This document shows, one piece after another, positions 8,950 through 15,461 of a stretch of 64,000 nucleotides of DNA. Below the pieces are notes generated by a model. The model made no database searches. It was not told where the DNA came from and was given only the letters and a program-made list of their open reading frames with translations. The position numbers and the translations under genes are program-made. The stretch is from positions 1 through 64,000 of the IMG/VR virus record IMGVR_UViG_3300035698_007174, one strand, 5' to 3'. The DNA is from a virus. Numbering within the stretch: position 1 is the first letter of the stretch; each line of letters begins with the position of its first letter.

Positions 8950-9191
8950 TATTTGTCTCCTTTAATATTGTTGATAATTTTTGATATGTCTATAGGCAGA
9001 GCTGATCCAGAGATAAATCCGGCCACCACACAAGCAGCTATGGCTGACTCCAGGGTAAATTGATCGTTTATCACTAAATGATAGTTCATTGCTATTAAGT
9101 AGCATCCTGCTATGAATTTAGTAGCGATAGAGTACGTCTTACCCCATCTGATCTTCCTTCTCTGTTTCTCTATAATCTCGGTTGGAGACAT
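8949..9191 (-). CDS. Small protein with two membrane segments, possible holin
   Basis: Starting at MSPTEIIEKQRRK (AAGGA six bases upstream), the 80-residue protein has a basic N-terminus, one hydrophobic segment around SIATKFIAGCYLIAMNY, a short loop, and a second around SAIAACVVAGFISGSALPI, ending in a charged tail. Size, two spans and charged ends fit class II holins. An earlier ATG at 9224 (MASITNYK) overlaps the upstream stop as TAATG and would add 11 residues. It overlaps the next gene as TAATG. Confidence 0.5.
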   Translation of the reverse strand: MSPTEIIEKQRRKIRWGKTYSIATKFIAGCYLIAMNYHLVINDQFTLESAIAACVVAGFISGSALPIDISKIINNIKGDK

Positions 9192-9223
9192 TTTCTTTTC
9201 CTTATAATTTGTAATACTTGCCA

Positions 9224-9673
9224 TTAGAATAACCACCCAAATCCTATTTTTAAATCCATACCATATTCATCATATATATTAATATCAAGTCCAGGAGAAA
9301 ATAGAAAATGATTGTAAAATAATACTAAAATATCCATCCCCATTGTAAAATCTGGTCGAAGAATAGACCCACTATTTGGTATTCGTCTTTGCATAGAATC
9401 AATTCCAACTCCAATAGTAGCATTAAAAGTAAATCCAAGTCTAAATTCTTTGTCAACCTTTTTTTTAAACGTCTTTAATTCTTCAATACGTTTCATTTGA
9501 TCCTGAGTTATTGCTCGATACTCTTCTGTCATGTAATATAATTCTTCAAACTTTTCCCATTTCTCTTGTTCAGGTAAGTTCTTCCATCTATCAGGCATCT
9601 CACTCGAAAAACTCAGTACGGATATCCCCAAGACGATCATCAAGATTATCAATTTTTTCATTAGTTTTTTCAT
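9224..9673 (-). CDS. Exported protein with N-terminal signal peptide
   Basis: The start at 9673 (MKKLMKKLIILM) is preferred because AAGGA lies eight bases upstream. Residues 1-24 are a typical signal peptide with possible cleavage after SFS. The mature part begins with a charged helix (EKWEKFEELYYM...) and continues with strands such as FRLGFTFNATIGVGI and DLKIGFGWLF, the latter ending in an aromatic residue as many outer-membrane beta proteins do. Its first 74 bases overlap the upstream gene in another frame. An outer-membrane or spanin-like role in lysis is possible but not shown. Confidence 0.5.
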   Translation of the reverse strand: MKKLMKKLIILMIVLGISVLSFSSEMPDRWKNLPEQEKWEKFEELYYMTEEYRAITQDQMKRIEELKTFKKKVDKEFRLGFTFNATIGVGIDSMQRRIPNSGSILRPDFTMGMDILVLFYNHFLFSPGLDINIYDEYGMDLKIGFGWLF

Positions 9674-9791
9674 CAATTGCATCCTTAATTTCTTCTCTTC
9701 TTACTCTAGCCTTATTTGCTTTGATAAAGATTCCCAAAATCACAAAAGCCACACCAACTAAACATATTGCTATTCCAATACCAACTATCAT
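9600..9791 (-). CDS. Membrane-anchored coiled-coil protein (spanin-like)
   Basis: The 63-residue protein has one N-terminal span (residues 2-24: VGIGIAICLVGVAFVILGIFI) followed by a charged helical stretch to the C-terminus. The layout, and the following exported protein whose gene starts inside this one in another frame, resemble inner/outer membrane spanin pairs. The partner lacks a clear lipobox, so the analogy is incomplete. It is one base downstream of the terminase stop region. Confidence 0.5.
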   Translation of the reverse strand: MIVGIGIAICLVGVAFVILGIFIKANKARVRREEIKDAIDEKTNEKIDNLDDRLGDIRTEFFE

Positions 9792-9792
9792 A

Positions 9793-11109
9793 TTATCCTC
9801 CGTAAATTACTCTTGATCGTAAACCCATCCGATAGGGAGCTAATTTGTCAAAAGCTCCAGCTGCAGCATCTACTTGGTCACAGTACTCTCCATCTGGGAA
9901 AAGTTCAATCTCATCCAAAAATGCTTCGTTCCAATGGCCCTTTACTAGTTTCACATTTCCTGCTTCTGCCTGAGATGAGAAAGGAGCTGCTCTCGATACT
10001 TTGTTTCCTGTAACTCTATCTGCCCGAAGTACAAACTCCGGTAATACTATTCTACGATAATGATCAATTGTATATTTTCCTGAAGATCCAGGTTCTTGCT
10101 CAATATAGATTGGAATTGTTGTTCCATCTATATCTGCAGTTTGCCTAATCATTTGTTCTGCATAGAGAGGTTCTTTTCTAAATCTAACGATAGTCTCGAT
10201 ATAGTAGATACCATCCTTTGATTTGGTCATTTTGACACCAGCAGTATACTTTGGAGGTGTTCCGGTCCTTTTCACTTCAGTAGCAGCTAAATCCCAATAG
10301 CGTGTCGTTTTGCCCTCCACAGGAGCAGCATCAACGAGTCCGAACCATCCCCGATCAAACATAGAACCTTTTTCCATTAGTTCCCAATTTCCATCTTTCA
10401 GTTGAGCCCTAGTAATAGGATCGAGGTTTTCTAACGACCTATTGTACCCATCCTGATCAAGAAAAGGATTATCATTCATTCTTGCTGGAATAAATAGAAC
10501 TCCAGGTTTCTTTGTTCTTGGATCTACATATCTATGCTTTACCCAAGCACCTCTGCCAAACTGCTCCCTAGAAGGAGGATTGCTGGCAGCTCTAAATCTC
10601 AGAGGAATCTTAACCCCTTTCAATGTTCTCATACGAGAGAATAGATAGAGAGCTTGTTCTTTTCTGATAGCGACTGCTTCATCAACTCCTACATATTGGA
10701 ATTGTGCAGATTGATAATTGTAATGATCCCGAGGACCATCCAAGTATCCAAAGTTCAAAGTTGCACCGGAAGGGAAAGTAAATCTCTTTCTGTCCTCATT
10801 CCAGTTTGCATCCGTATTGTCTAACCACTGATGAGCTACATCTAATAAGGAATCCGGAAGTGTAAGATTCCGGAAAGTATCACGCAAAAGAATTGCATTA
10901 TAATGTGGTTGATCTACATATTGTAAAGCTCCGGCTAAAAGAGCAATTGACTTGCCCCCACCAGCTGCACCACCAAAAAAAGCATCTTCCCCTTCATACC
11001 ACAAAAAAGCAGCCTGTTTGACTGTTGGTTCTATAGGAATATACTTTGTCCATTTAGGTAGTAGTAATTTCTTTATTTCTGGATTATTTTGAATCGTCTT
11101 TAGGTTCAT
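9793..11109 (-). CDS. terL: Large terminase subunit
   Basis: The 438-residue protein pumps DNA into the prohead. The ATPase domain carries Walker A GGAAGGGKS at residues 46-54 and a Walker B ending VDEA at 142-145, with a coupling-like ASNPP segment near residue 176. The nuclease domain starts near TRYWDLAATE (about residue 262) and ends with CDQVDAAAGAF near the C-terminus; these acidic residues are the expected metal ligands. It overlaps the small terminase gene by 26 bases. Confidence 0.95.
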   Translation of the reverse strand: MNLKTIQNNPEIKKLLLPKWTKYIPIEPTVKQAAFLWYEGEDAFFGGAAGGGKSIALLAGALQYVDQPHYNAILLRDTFRNLTLPDSLLDVAHQWLDNTDANWNEDRKRFTFPSGATLNFGYLDGPRDHYNYQSAQFQYVGVDEAVAIRKEQALYLFSRMRTLKGVKIPLRFRAASNPPSREQFGRGAWVKHRYVDPRTKKPGVLFIPARMNDNPFLDQDGYNRSLENLDPITRAQLKDGNWELMEKGSMFDRGWFGLVDAAPVEGKTTRYWDLAATEVKRTGTPPKYTAGVKMTKSKDGIYYIETIVRFRKEPLYAEQMIRQTADIDGTTIPIYIEQEPGSSGKYTIDHYRRIVLPEFVLRADRVTGNKVSRAAPFSSQAEAGNVKLVKGHWNEAFLDEIELFPDGEYCDQVDAAAGAFDKLAPYRMGLRSRVIYGG

Positions 11110-11656
11110 CTATTTGCTCCTGAACTATTTCTGCATCTACAGCTCCGGATATGTCGATGGCTCCGGTTGCTACAAGTATATGAAGAACTTCAGCTGCTTT
11201 CTCGTCTATAGTTTTGACTGATAGATTTACGTTTTTAGTCTCTGTTGTGTTGATTTTTGCTTGAACCTTAGAAGTGGTCCACTCGAAGCGATTGGTCATA
11301 TTCATCATCCACAAAACGTGGTTGAAGTTTTTGTTTCCTATATTTACTCTGCCTTGTTCTAGCCACCATCTTTTTGACAGTTGCTTTCCGACTTCGACAG
11401 CTTCTTTAAACTCTTGGTGTTTTTTTAACCATACATAAAAAGTTTGTCTTGACACACCTAATTCAATTGCTATTGTTTCGATGTTTTTACCCTGAGCCAT
11501 CTCTTCTATCACTATTTGGCAGAAAGATTCTCTGTAACTGCTTTTTCGTCCGGACATAGCTCTCTTGGGAGGTTCAATCTCTACCAAAGAGAGATTTTTT
11601 ATTTTTTCCGGAGATGGTAAATTTTCTTTATCTTTGGGGGTTTCTTTCCTACTCAT
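11084..11656 (-). CDS. terS: Small terminase subunit
   Basis: The 190-residue protein would recognise packaging sites on phage DNA. A helix-turn-helix lies at about residues 58-78 (ETIAIELGVSRQTFYVWLKK), preceded by a basic segment and followed by LSKRWWLEQGRVNIGNKNFN and MMNMTNRFEW, typical of small terminase N-terminal domains. The C-terminal third is an acidic oligomerisation-like tail. It is the first gene of the minus-strand packaging and head operon, directly after a consensus promoter. Confidence 0.85.
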   Translation of the reverse strand: MSRKETPKDKENLPSPEKIKNLSLVEIEPPKRAMSGRKSSYRESFCQIVIEEMAQGKNIETIAIELGVSRQTFYVWLKKHQEFKEAVEVGKQLSKRWWLEQGRVNIGNKNFNHVLWMMNMTNRFEWTTSKVQAKINTTETKNVNLSVKTIDEKAAEVLHILVATGAIDISGAVDAEIVQEQIDEPKDDSK

Positions 11657-11662
11657 ATTCTT

Positions 11663-11691
11663 ATTATATAGGACTCTTTTTAGTTTGTCAA
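11663..11691 (-). promoter_or_regulatory. Consensus sigma-70-type promoter of the packaging/head operon
   Basis: Read on the minus strand, TTGACA and TATAAT are separated by 17 bases, a perfect match to the vegetative consensus. It sits just before the small terminase gene, with transcription expected to start a few bases before its ATG, leaving a very short leader. Confidence 0.85.
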
Positions 11692-11740
11692 TACAAAGTT
11701 AGCTCAGACTTAAAATGTTAGATAAAACTAACTGTTTGAG

Positions 11741-11768
11741 CAAAAGAAAACCCTGGATTTCTCCAGGG
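11741..11768 (-). terminator. Rho-independent terminator after the tRNA/small-gene operon
   Basis: On the minus strand CCCTGG and CCAGGG form a stem over a six-base loop, followed by TTTTCTTTT. It separates the tRNA and small-gene transcript from the terminase promoter 50 bases further on. Confidence 0.8.
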
Positions 11769-11774
11769 AATATT

Positions 11775-11848
11775 CGGATAGAAGGGAATCGAACCCTCAC
11801 CTGTACAGGATTTAAATCTGTTGACTCTACCAGTTGGTCTACTATCCG
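11775..11848 (-). tRNA. tRNA with UAA anticodon (Leu-type D-arm, short variable loop)
   Basis: A 74-base cloverleaf has a perfect seven-pair acceptor stem (CGGATAG/CTATCCG) and a T-arm GAGGG-TTCGATT-CCCTT with one G-U pair. The D-arm has three pairs (GAC/GTC) around an 11-base loop containing GGTAGA, the geometry of leucine tRNAs. The anticodon loop TTTAAAT reads UAA, decoding UUA leucine. One mismatch closes the anticodon loop. The variable region is only about six bases, whereas leucine tRNAs normally carry a long arm. CCA is not encoded. Confidence 0.75.
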
Positions 11849-11958
11849 TTCTTTTTCTTTTTTGGTTTCTTATAAATATCTTCCTGATTATCGATCCAAT
11901 CAAGAATAGGAAGGCCATTATACCCTTTCACCCAGATATACCATGCATATACTTGCAT
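11842..11958 (-). CDS. Possible 38-residue protein ending inside the tRNA 5' end
   Basis: A short frame begins MQVYAWYIWVKGYNG, continues with LPILDWIDNQED and ends in a Lys-rich tail. Its composition looks protein-like, but the Shine-Dalgarno is weak (CTGGA). Its TAG stop falls within the acceptor stem of the downstream tRNA. It may be translated by coupling after the XapX gene, or the frame may be incidental. Confidence 0.35.
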   Translation of the reverse strand: MQVYAWYIWVKGYNGLPILDWIDNQEDIYKKPKKKKNG

Positions 11959-11977
11959 TCCAGTTCTGTACTTCCCA

Positions 11978-12163
11978 TCACATTCTCCCGTTCAATCTAA
12001 AAAATAGATCTATGAGTTTCCACCCAAAAAACAATCCGGCAATTGCGATTACTCCAGCAATTTTGCTCGGGGCCGGAACGGGGATTTTTAGAAAACTACA
12101 AACCCCTCCCAGGAAAAACCCAACAATAAATGCTTTAAGTATCTCATACAATATTGTTTTCAT
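11978..12163 (-). CDS. XapX-domain (DUF1427) membrane protein
   Basis: The start MKTILYEILK is chosen because AGGAGG precedes it closely; a start four codons earlier is less likely. The 61-residue protein has two hydrophobic segments, the first with AFIVGFFLGGVCSFLKIPVPAPSKIAGV. The LxIPxPAPxxxAGxxGIxGxFxGxxL-type signature is the core of XapX proteins, small two-span membrane proteins of unknown function that are widespread in bacteria. Its start overlaps the 48-residue gene upstream. Confidence 0.75.
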   Translation of the reverse strand: MKTILYEILKAFIVGFFLGGVCSFLKIPVPAPSKIAGVIAIAGLFFGWKLIDLFFRLNGRM

Positions 12164-12290
12164 AATCCTCCTCATCTGCTTCTATTTCTATCACTTCATC
12201 TTCAACAGCTTCTTTCAAATATAATTCAATTTCTTCATCACTAACCATTCCTACATATTTCAGTAATGCGATTGCTTCATTCTTTTTCAT
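12144..12290 (-). CDS. Small acidic protein of 48 residues
   Basis: The frame starts MKKNEAIALLKYVGMVSDEE, with GGAGGATAAG just upstream, and continues as a very acidic helix (EIEADEEDYENN). It overlaps the start of the XapX gene by 20 bases, so the two are probably translated together. Function unknown. Confidence 0.6.
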   Translation of the reverse strand: MKKNEAIALLKYVGMVSDEEIELYLKEAVEDEVIEIEADEEDYENNIV

Positions 12291-12291
12291 C

Positions 12292-12405
12292 TTATCCTCC
12301 AATTATAGCCATACATTTCATAAACGCTGCAACTGCTACTAGGATCCCTACCCATACCATTAGTACAAAGAAGGGAACTCCCAAAGCATCGAACAATTCT
12401 TTCAT
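12292..12405 (-). CDS. Single-span membrane microprotein of 37 residues
   Basis: The frame reads MKELFDALGVPFF followed by a hydrophobic span (about residues 12-30: VLMVWVGILVAVAAFM) and a short tail. GAGGAATTGGA precedes the ATG, which overlaps the previous gene's TGA. The stop at 12292 is within the ribosome-binding site of the next gene. Function unknown. Confidence 0.6.
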   Translation of the reverse strand: MKELFDALGVPFFVLMVWVGILVAVAAFMKCMAIIGG

Positions 12406-12725
12406 TCCAATTCCTCTACTTCAATATTATCCCACTCATACATACTAGTAATATTGAAAATGATTTTGTCTTTTTCTTCTGGTGTTTCTCGTAAATCCCA
12501 TGGTAACTTACCATTATTCAGTACATATCCATAGCCTTCATGAAAATCATTTAATCCATCCATAGCAATCATGCTTGCCAGACCTTCGAGATATTCAGAC
12601 AGATCTTCAGCACTCCAAAAATGTTTATTGAATTCTTTTAATCGATCATCAAATGTCCCATCAACCTCTACTTCAATTTCAATCTCATTGGTGGTCACTA
12701 CTTCGATTTTGAATTTCTTTTTCAT
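12402..12725 (-). CDS. Hypothetical early protein of 107 residues
   Basis: The start at 12725 (MKKKFKIEVVTTNE) is set by AGGGAGATGCGA upstream and by an ATGA overlap with the preceding gene. The N-terminal half is a beta hairpin-like run of alternating charged and hydrophobic residues. The C-terminal half is helical and acidic and ends in IEVEELE. The protein is strongly acidic overall. I do not recognise the family. Confidence 0.6.
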   Translation of the reverse strand: MKKKFKIEVVTTNEIEIEVEVDGTFDDRLKEFNKHFWSAEDLSEYLEGLASMIAMDGLNDFHEGYGYVLNNGKLPWDLRETPEEKDKIIFNITSMYEWDNIEVEELE

Positions 12726-12943
12726 TCGCATCTCCCTACAAAGATCTCGCCTTCTTGGAAACAATAGAAATATTCTATCATTTGATCGTTGGTCCAATAC
12801 TGGATCAGAAATAAATCAATCTCTTTCTTATTTGGGTGTTTGATTATCTTTGTCAGTAATCCATATACTTTTCTTCCGGACTCAGGGTCAAAACCCCAAC
12901 CAACTATAATTTCGCCTTTTTTAAGTCTTTCCTGTAAAGTCAC
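12722..12943 (-). CDS. Hypothetical early protein of 73 residues
   Basis: A GTG at 12943 overlaps the upstream TGA (GTGA) and has AAGGAG seven bases before it, so it is preferred to the ATG at 12961. The protein begins TLQERLKKGEIIVGWGFDPESGRK and continues with DLFLIQYWTNDQMIEYFYCFQEGE. It is probably a small beta-rich domain. No function can be assigned. Confidence 0.6.
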   Translation of the reverse strand: MTLQERLKKGEIIVGWGFDPESGRKVYGLLTKIIKHPNKKEIDLFLIQYWTNDQMIEYFYCFQEGEIFVGRCE

Positions 12944-13260
12944 TGTTTTTCTCCTTTCCATCTTGGTGATTGTGTCGGATTCGGTTTCGGGACTGGTTTT
13001 GATGGAACTGGTTTTGGTTTACCATTCATCCGGAGTTCCTTTCTTTTGGACAAACTCATAGTATCCTCCGACCTTGCTCTCTTCTGCAGCAACGAAAACA
13101 ATATCTGGAGTCTTTGGTGCTTTCCAAATAGAGTAGTATTCTTATCTGCTAGAACATCTGCAACATACTTATCGAATTCCCCAGGGAAACTAGATTCTAT
13201 CTTAATGTCTTGTTCCAACTCTGCAACTTTGTCTTTCATGATTTCTTGATACATTCCCAT
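12940..13260 (-). CDS. Hypothetical early protein with proline-rich tail
   Basis: ATG at 13260 has GGAGG five bases before it. Residues 1-75 are helical and charged, with a KDKVAELEQDIK coiled-coil-like part. The end is a Pro/Lys-rich tail (PKPVPSKPVPKPNPTQSP). This gene is the first protein gene after the tRNA-Asn and its hairpin terminator. Function unknown. Confidence 0.6.
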   Translation of the reverse strand: MGMYQEIMKDKVAELEQDIKIESSFPGEFDKYVADVLADKNTTLFGKHQRLQILFSLLQKRARSEDTMSLSKRKELRMNGKPKPVPSKPVPKPNPTQSPRWKGEKQ

Positions 13261-13274
13261 ATTTTCCTCCAATT

Positions 13275-13316
13275 AAAAAATAAGCTGCAATCCCCACCAG
13301 TTTTAAATATTGCAGC
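13275..13316 (-). terminator. Hairpin terminator or attenuator after tRNA-Asn
   Basis: On the minus strand GCTGCAAT and ATTGCAGC form an eight-pair stem over 17 bases, followed by TTATTTTTT. It lies between tRNA-Asn and the first small protein gene. Partial read-through would set the ratio between tRNAs and the downstream mRNA. Confidence 0.6.
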
Positions 13317-13368
13317 AATCCGGACTAACCCTTCATCCGGTCCCTCAAGTGATCAACTCTACACAATA

Positions 13369-13439
13369 GGATCGGGAGGGAGTCGAACCCTCAATCACCT
13401 GATTAACAGTCAGGAGCTTCACCATTAAGCTACCGATCC
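13369..13439 (-). tRNA. tRNA-Asn (GUU)
   Basis: A 71-base cloverleaf is complete. The acceptor GGATCGG/CCGATCC is perfect, the D-arm contains AATGGT, the anticodon stem CCTGA/TCAGG is perfect, the loop CTGTTAA gives anticodon GUU, and the T-arm GAGGG-TTCGACT-CCCTC is perfect. CCA is not encoded, and the base after the acceptor stem is U, which is unusual for tRNA-Asn. Confidence 0.92.
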
Positions 13440-13445
13440 AAGTTT

Positions 13446-13538
13446 CGGATAGATAGGAGTGGAACCTATATACAGCCAGCTATGTGCGGATAATCCCGAC
13501 TTATTTGTTAAGCAGCTATAGAGCTTTGTCTCTACCCG
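13446..13538 (-). ncRNA. tRNA-like element at the 5' end of the tRNA transcript
   Basis: On the minus strand a 93-base segment can close a seven-pair acceptor-like stem (CGGGTAG/CTATCCG, one G-U). It also has a good T-arm, ATAGG-TTCCACT-CCTAT, joined as in tRNAs. Its 3' acceptor half is identical to that of the UAA tRNA. I could not fit a standard D-arm or an anticodon loop with U33, so it is not a normal tRNA. It may be a degraded tRNA, a tRNA with a rearranged body, or a tRNA-like 5' cap on the transcript. It begins about eight bases after the -10 box and ends seven bases before tRNA-Asn. Confidence 0.45.
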
Positions 13539-13545
13539 TTACTTA

Positions 13546-13575
13546 ATTATACTCCACCAAAGCGTATTTTGTCAA
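13546..13575 (-). promoter_or_regulatory. Strong promoter of the tRNA/small-gene operon
   Basis: On the minus strand TTGACA and TATAAT are separated by 18 bases. The expected start coincides with the 5' end of the tRNA-like element. Confidence 0.8.
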
Positions 13576-14195
13576 TCCCATTGAATTTTTTTTCAGAGGG
13601 GGCAATCTGTTCGCTGTTCGCAAACCCAGAACAGTTCCCCAAAACCTCACAGCTCAATTTTTTCCCAGGGGATATACGCTTTTTCCGTTTACGACTAGCC
13701 CTACAAAGCGAGTTTATATTTAGGATGGTGGGGGAACTCTAAGTACCGTTCCAGACTCCAAGCCAAACCAACTTCTAGCTTCTAGGTCCAGAAGGTAATT
13801 CGTCTACGGCCAGCAGCAGGACAAGAGAAGTGTAGGAGCGTAATTTTTGCGGTGAGTGACAGTCGTACTCATATACGAAAAGTCGCTGACAATACTCACA
13901 CTCCATCTAAGCACTTGGCATGGTACTTACTATCACTTAGACTTGACATAGTTGGTACATGGTATGGTATAAAACTACATACTATACAATTAAGTACAGT
14001 ACAATATAGAGATAGGGTAATACCCCTTGTTTTTTTTGGTTGTCTGTTATGATACATAGTATAGTATTATACAACAGTATATAAATAGTGTGTAGTATTA
14101 CTATAGTATACTCTCTCTTTATATCTTCCCTTAGATGGGCATTAGATAGGTATACTTTATTCTATATTGTTATCAGGGTATTACTACTACATACC

Positions 14196-14241
14196 TGTTA
14201 TACAATACCATATCACTATGCCCTTGTTATACAGTACCATA
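14196..14241 (+). repeat. Direct repeat TGTTATACARTACCATA, two copies
   Basis: Two 17-base copies, at 14196-14212 and 14225-14241, differ at one position and lie 29 bases apart. Related TAC/TAT words recur in the surrounding DNA. Confidence 0.7.
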
Positions 14242-14265
14242 CCCCCACTACACCTGGCCTTACTA

Positions 14266-14364
14266 TATTGTATCACCTTGCTAAATGTAAGCTATGTCTA
14301 ACTTTATTGTATTAACTTAACACTTGTTCTACCTGGCTGCCTTTATTGTATCAACTTGACAAAA
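14266..14364 (+). repeat. Three iteron-like repeats with 39-base period
   Basis: The word TATTGTAT(C/T)A(A/C)CTT occurs at 14266, 14305 and 14344, exactly 39 bases apart each time. Copies one and three are also preceded by ACCTGGC. The regular spacing close to a multiple of the helical turn suggests bound protein on one face of the DNA, as in replication iterons or operators. Confidence 0.65.
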
Positions 14365-14383
14365 GGGAGACAGGGCATACAAT
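14356..14383 (+). promoter_or_regulatory. Rightward promoter in the gene-less region
   Basis: TTGACA and TACAAT are separated by 16 bases. The -35 box lies in the third iteron-like repeat. The next feature downstream is a terminator hairpin at 14847, with no credible protein gene between. Confidence 0.6.
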
Positions 14384-14457
14384 CCTTGCAATTTTTTACC
14401 CCTACTCTATTACAACACCTATCCTTACTACACACTACACACTATACTTATCCACTA

Positions 14458-14506
14458 CTATCCATACTATATACATAACACTATACTATACACTATGTAT
14501 GGATAG
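14458..14506. repeat. Perfect 10-base inverted repeat
   Basis: CTATCCATAC at 14458-14467 and GTATGGATAG at 14497-14506 are perfect complements around 29 bases of TA-rich DNA. It may extrude as a cruciform or bind a dimeric protein. Confidence 0.6.
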
Positions 14507-14846
14507 ACTTAATATAGTACTACCGTATATACTTAATTAGGTACGTCTTATTTCCTGGTAGTCTCTTCTCTATTTATTTCTTTTATAGGTGTAAACTTAT
14601 TGGCATTGTGGTTGCTAGTGTATACAGTGTTTTAAAGTGGTCTATATGGCTTTATAGTGTGCAATAGTACAAGTATAAATCTATTATTGAAATATAGACT
14701 AGTTGTAACTTGTGTTATATAGGATAGTTATGGAGTTTTAATTGTTTATATCTGCTTTTATTGTCTGGAATAGCTCTTTTTTTGTCTTATATGGTGTTTT
14801 TATGGTGTTTTAGTTGTTTAGTACTGTAAAGTAATCAAAGCATAAA

Positions 14847-14873
14847 AAAAGAGGGTTTTTAATACCCTCTTTT
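14847..14873. terminator. Bidirectional terminator
   Basis: AAAAGAGGGT and ACCCTCTTTT form a ten-pair stem over seven bases, with A and T runs on both sides. It can end transcripts from the gene-less region (rightward) and from the small minus-strand genes (leftward). Confidence 0.8.
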
Positions 14874-14888
14874 GATTGTCTAGTCTAT

Positions 14889-15068
14889 TTAAATATATAG
14901 ACTGTTTAAAACATACTTTTTATGGAATATATCATACTTGTATAAATGAGTAATAAACCTATTGTTTACTTTAAGCCAATTTTCAAATTTTTCATCTCCA
15001 TTAAAATAGTTTTTATGAGCTTCATTTCTATAGCCTATTACTCTGTATATAATGTCTATTCTTGGCAT
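14889..15068 (-). CDS. Hypothetical early protein of 59 residues
   Basis: The start MPRIDIIYRVIGYRNE is fixed by AGGAGG seven bases upstream. The chain is rich in Tyr, Asn, Lys and Phe, and ends in YVLNSLYI. It follows the 85-residue gene by three bases. No family is recognised. Confidence 0.6.
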   Translation of the reverse strand: MPRIDIIYRVIGYRNEAHKNYFNGDEKFENWLKVNNRFITHLYKYDIFHKKYVLNSLYI

Positions 15069-15070
15069 TT

Positions 15071-15328
15071 TTAAACCTCCTGAAATGTCCAATCATGTAA
15101 ACTGAGTAAACTAATAAATTTATCGAGTAACAGATTCAATTCTATATCCTTATTTGCATAGACTTTAAAAGGGATATGTTTTGAAGTATTCAAAGAATAA
15201 TTGATATGTCCTAATTTACCAATATATGAATTAACATGAATTTGGTTGTTATGAATTCGGATTTTAAAAGAATAGTCCTTATCCATAAATTTTGTGAATT
15301 CCTCAAATTGATCAATTGTAATTAACAT
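15071..15328 (-). CDS. Hypothetical early protein of 85 residues
   Basis: It begins MLITIDQFEEFTKFMDKDY with AGGAGG nine bases upstream. Alternating short strands and turns suggest a small alpha/beta domain. A TATAAT sits directly before the ribosome-binding site. No function can be named. Confidence 0.65.
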   Translation of the reverse strand: MLITIDQFEEFTKFMDKDYSFKIRIHNNQIHVNSYIGKLGHINYSLNTSKHIPFKVYANKDIELNLLLDKFISLLSLHDWTFQEV

Positions 15329-15349
15329 AATATAAACCTCCTATCTATA

Positions 15350-15358
15350 ATTATACCA
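15350..15358 (-). promoter_or_regulatory. Extended -10 promoter of the 15328 gene
   Basis: Minus-strand TGGTATAAT is an extended -10 element; no good -35 is visible. It is followed by TATAGATAGGAGG, so the leader must be very short. The same TATAATTATAGATAGGAGG string precedes the gene starting at 16334. Confidence 0.6.
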
Positions 15359-15397
15359 TAGAATGACACACTATACCAGATAAATGTTATTAATAAA

Positions 15398-15461
15398 AAA
15401 AAGAGTATGTTTTATTATGATCAATTCCGGTTATCAATCAATAGGTTACATACTCTCTTTT
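15398..15461. repeat. Inverted repeat with AAAAGAGTATGT arms
   Basis: AAAAGAGTATGT (15399-15410) pairs with ACATACTCTCTTTT (15448-15461) around 37 bases, with one bulged pair. It may be a weak terminator for the minus-strand genes ending at 15713. The 250 bases up to 15712 contain no supported gene; a hydrophobic frame on the plus strand lacks a ribosome-binding site. Confidence 0.4.

Larger units (their letters stand above)
13576..14840. other. Gene-less 1.27-kb region, candidate replication origin
   Basis: No reading frame here has a ribosome-binding site or protein-like composition; frames that stay open are runs of Tyr/Thr/Leu made by TACTATAC-type repeats. The left 300 bases are comparatively GC-richer. 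From 13930 the DNA becomes a patchwork of TAC/TAT/ACT words with direct and inverted repeats. The region separates minus-strand late genes from the early side, and there is a consensus rightward promoter at 14356. These are the properties of an origin or regulatory non-coding RNA region; none is proof. Confidence 0.55.

Noticed and set aside
13446-13538. tmRNA
   Set aside because: The element is about 93 bases with no room for a tag-coding loop or pseudoknots.
14013-14036. Terminator at GGGTAATACCC followed by T-run
   Set aside because: Stem of only four pairs; too weak to list as a terminator.
14196-14364. CRISPR-like array
   Set aside because: Only two or three short, imperfect repeats with spacers that are not unique-length units; no cas genes. 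Iteron or operator use is more likely.
13852-14540. Plus-strand open frames in the gene-less region (13852, 14088, 14346)
   Set aside because: No ribosome-binding site, composition dominated by Tyr/Thr/Leu from TAC/TAT/ACT repeats, and no domain pattern.
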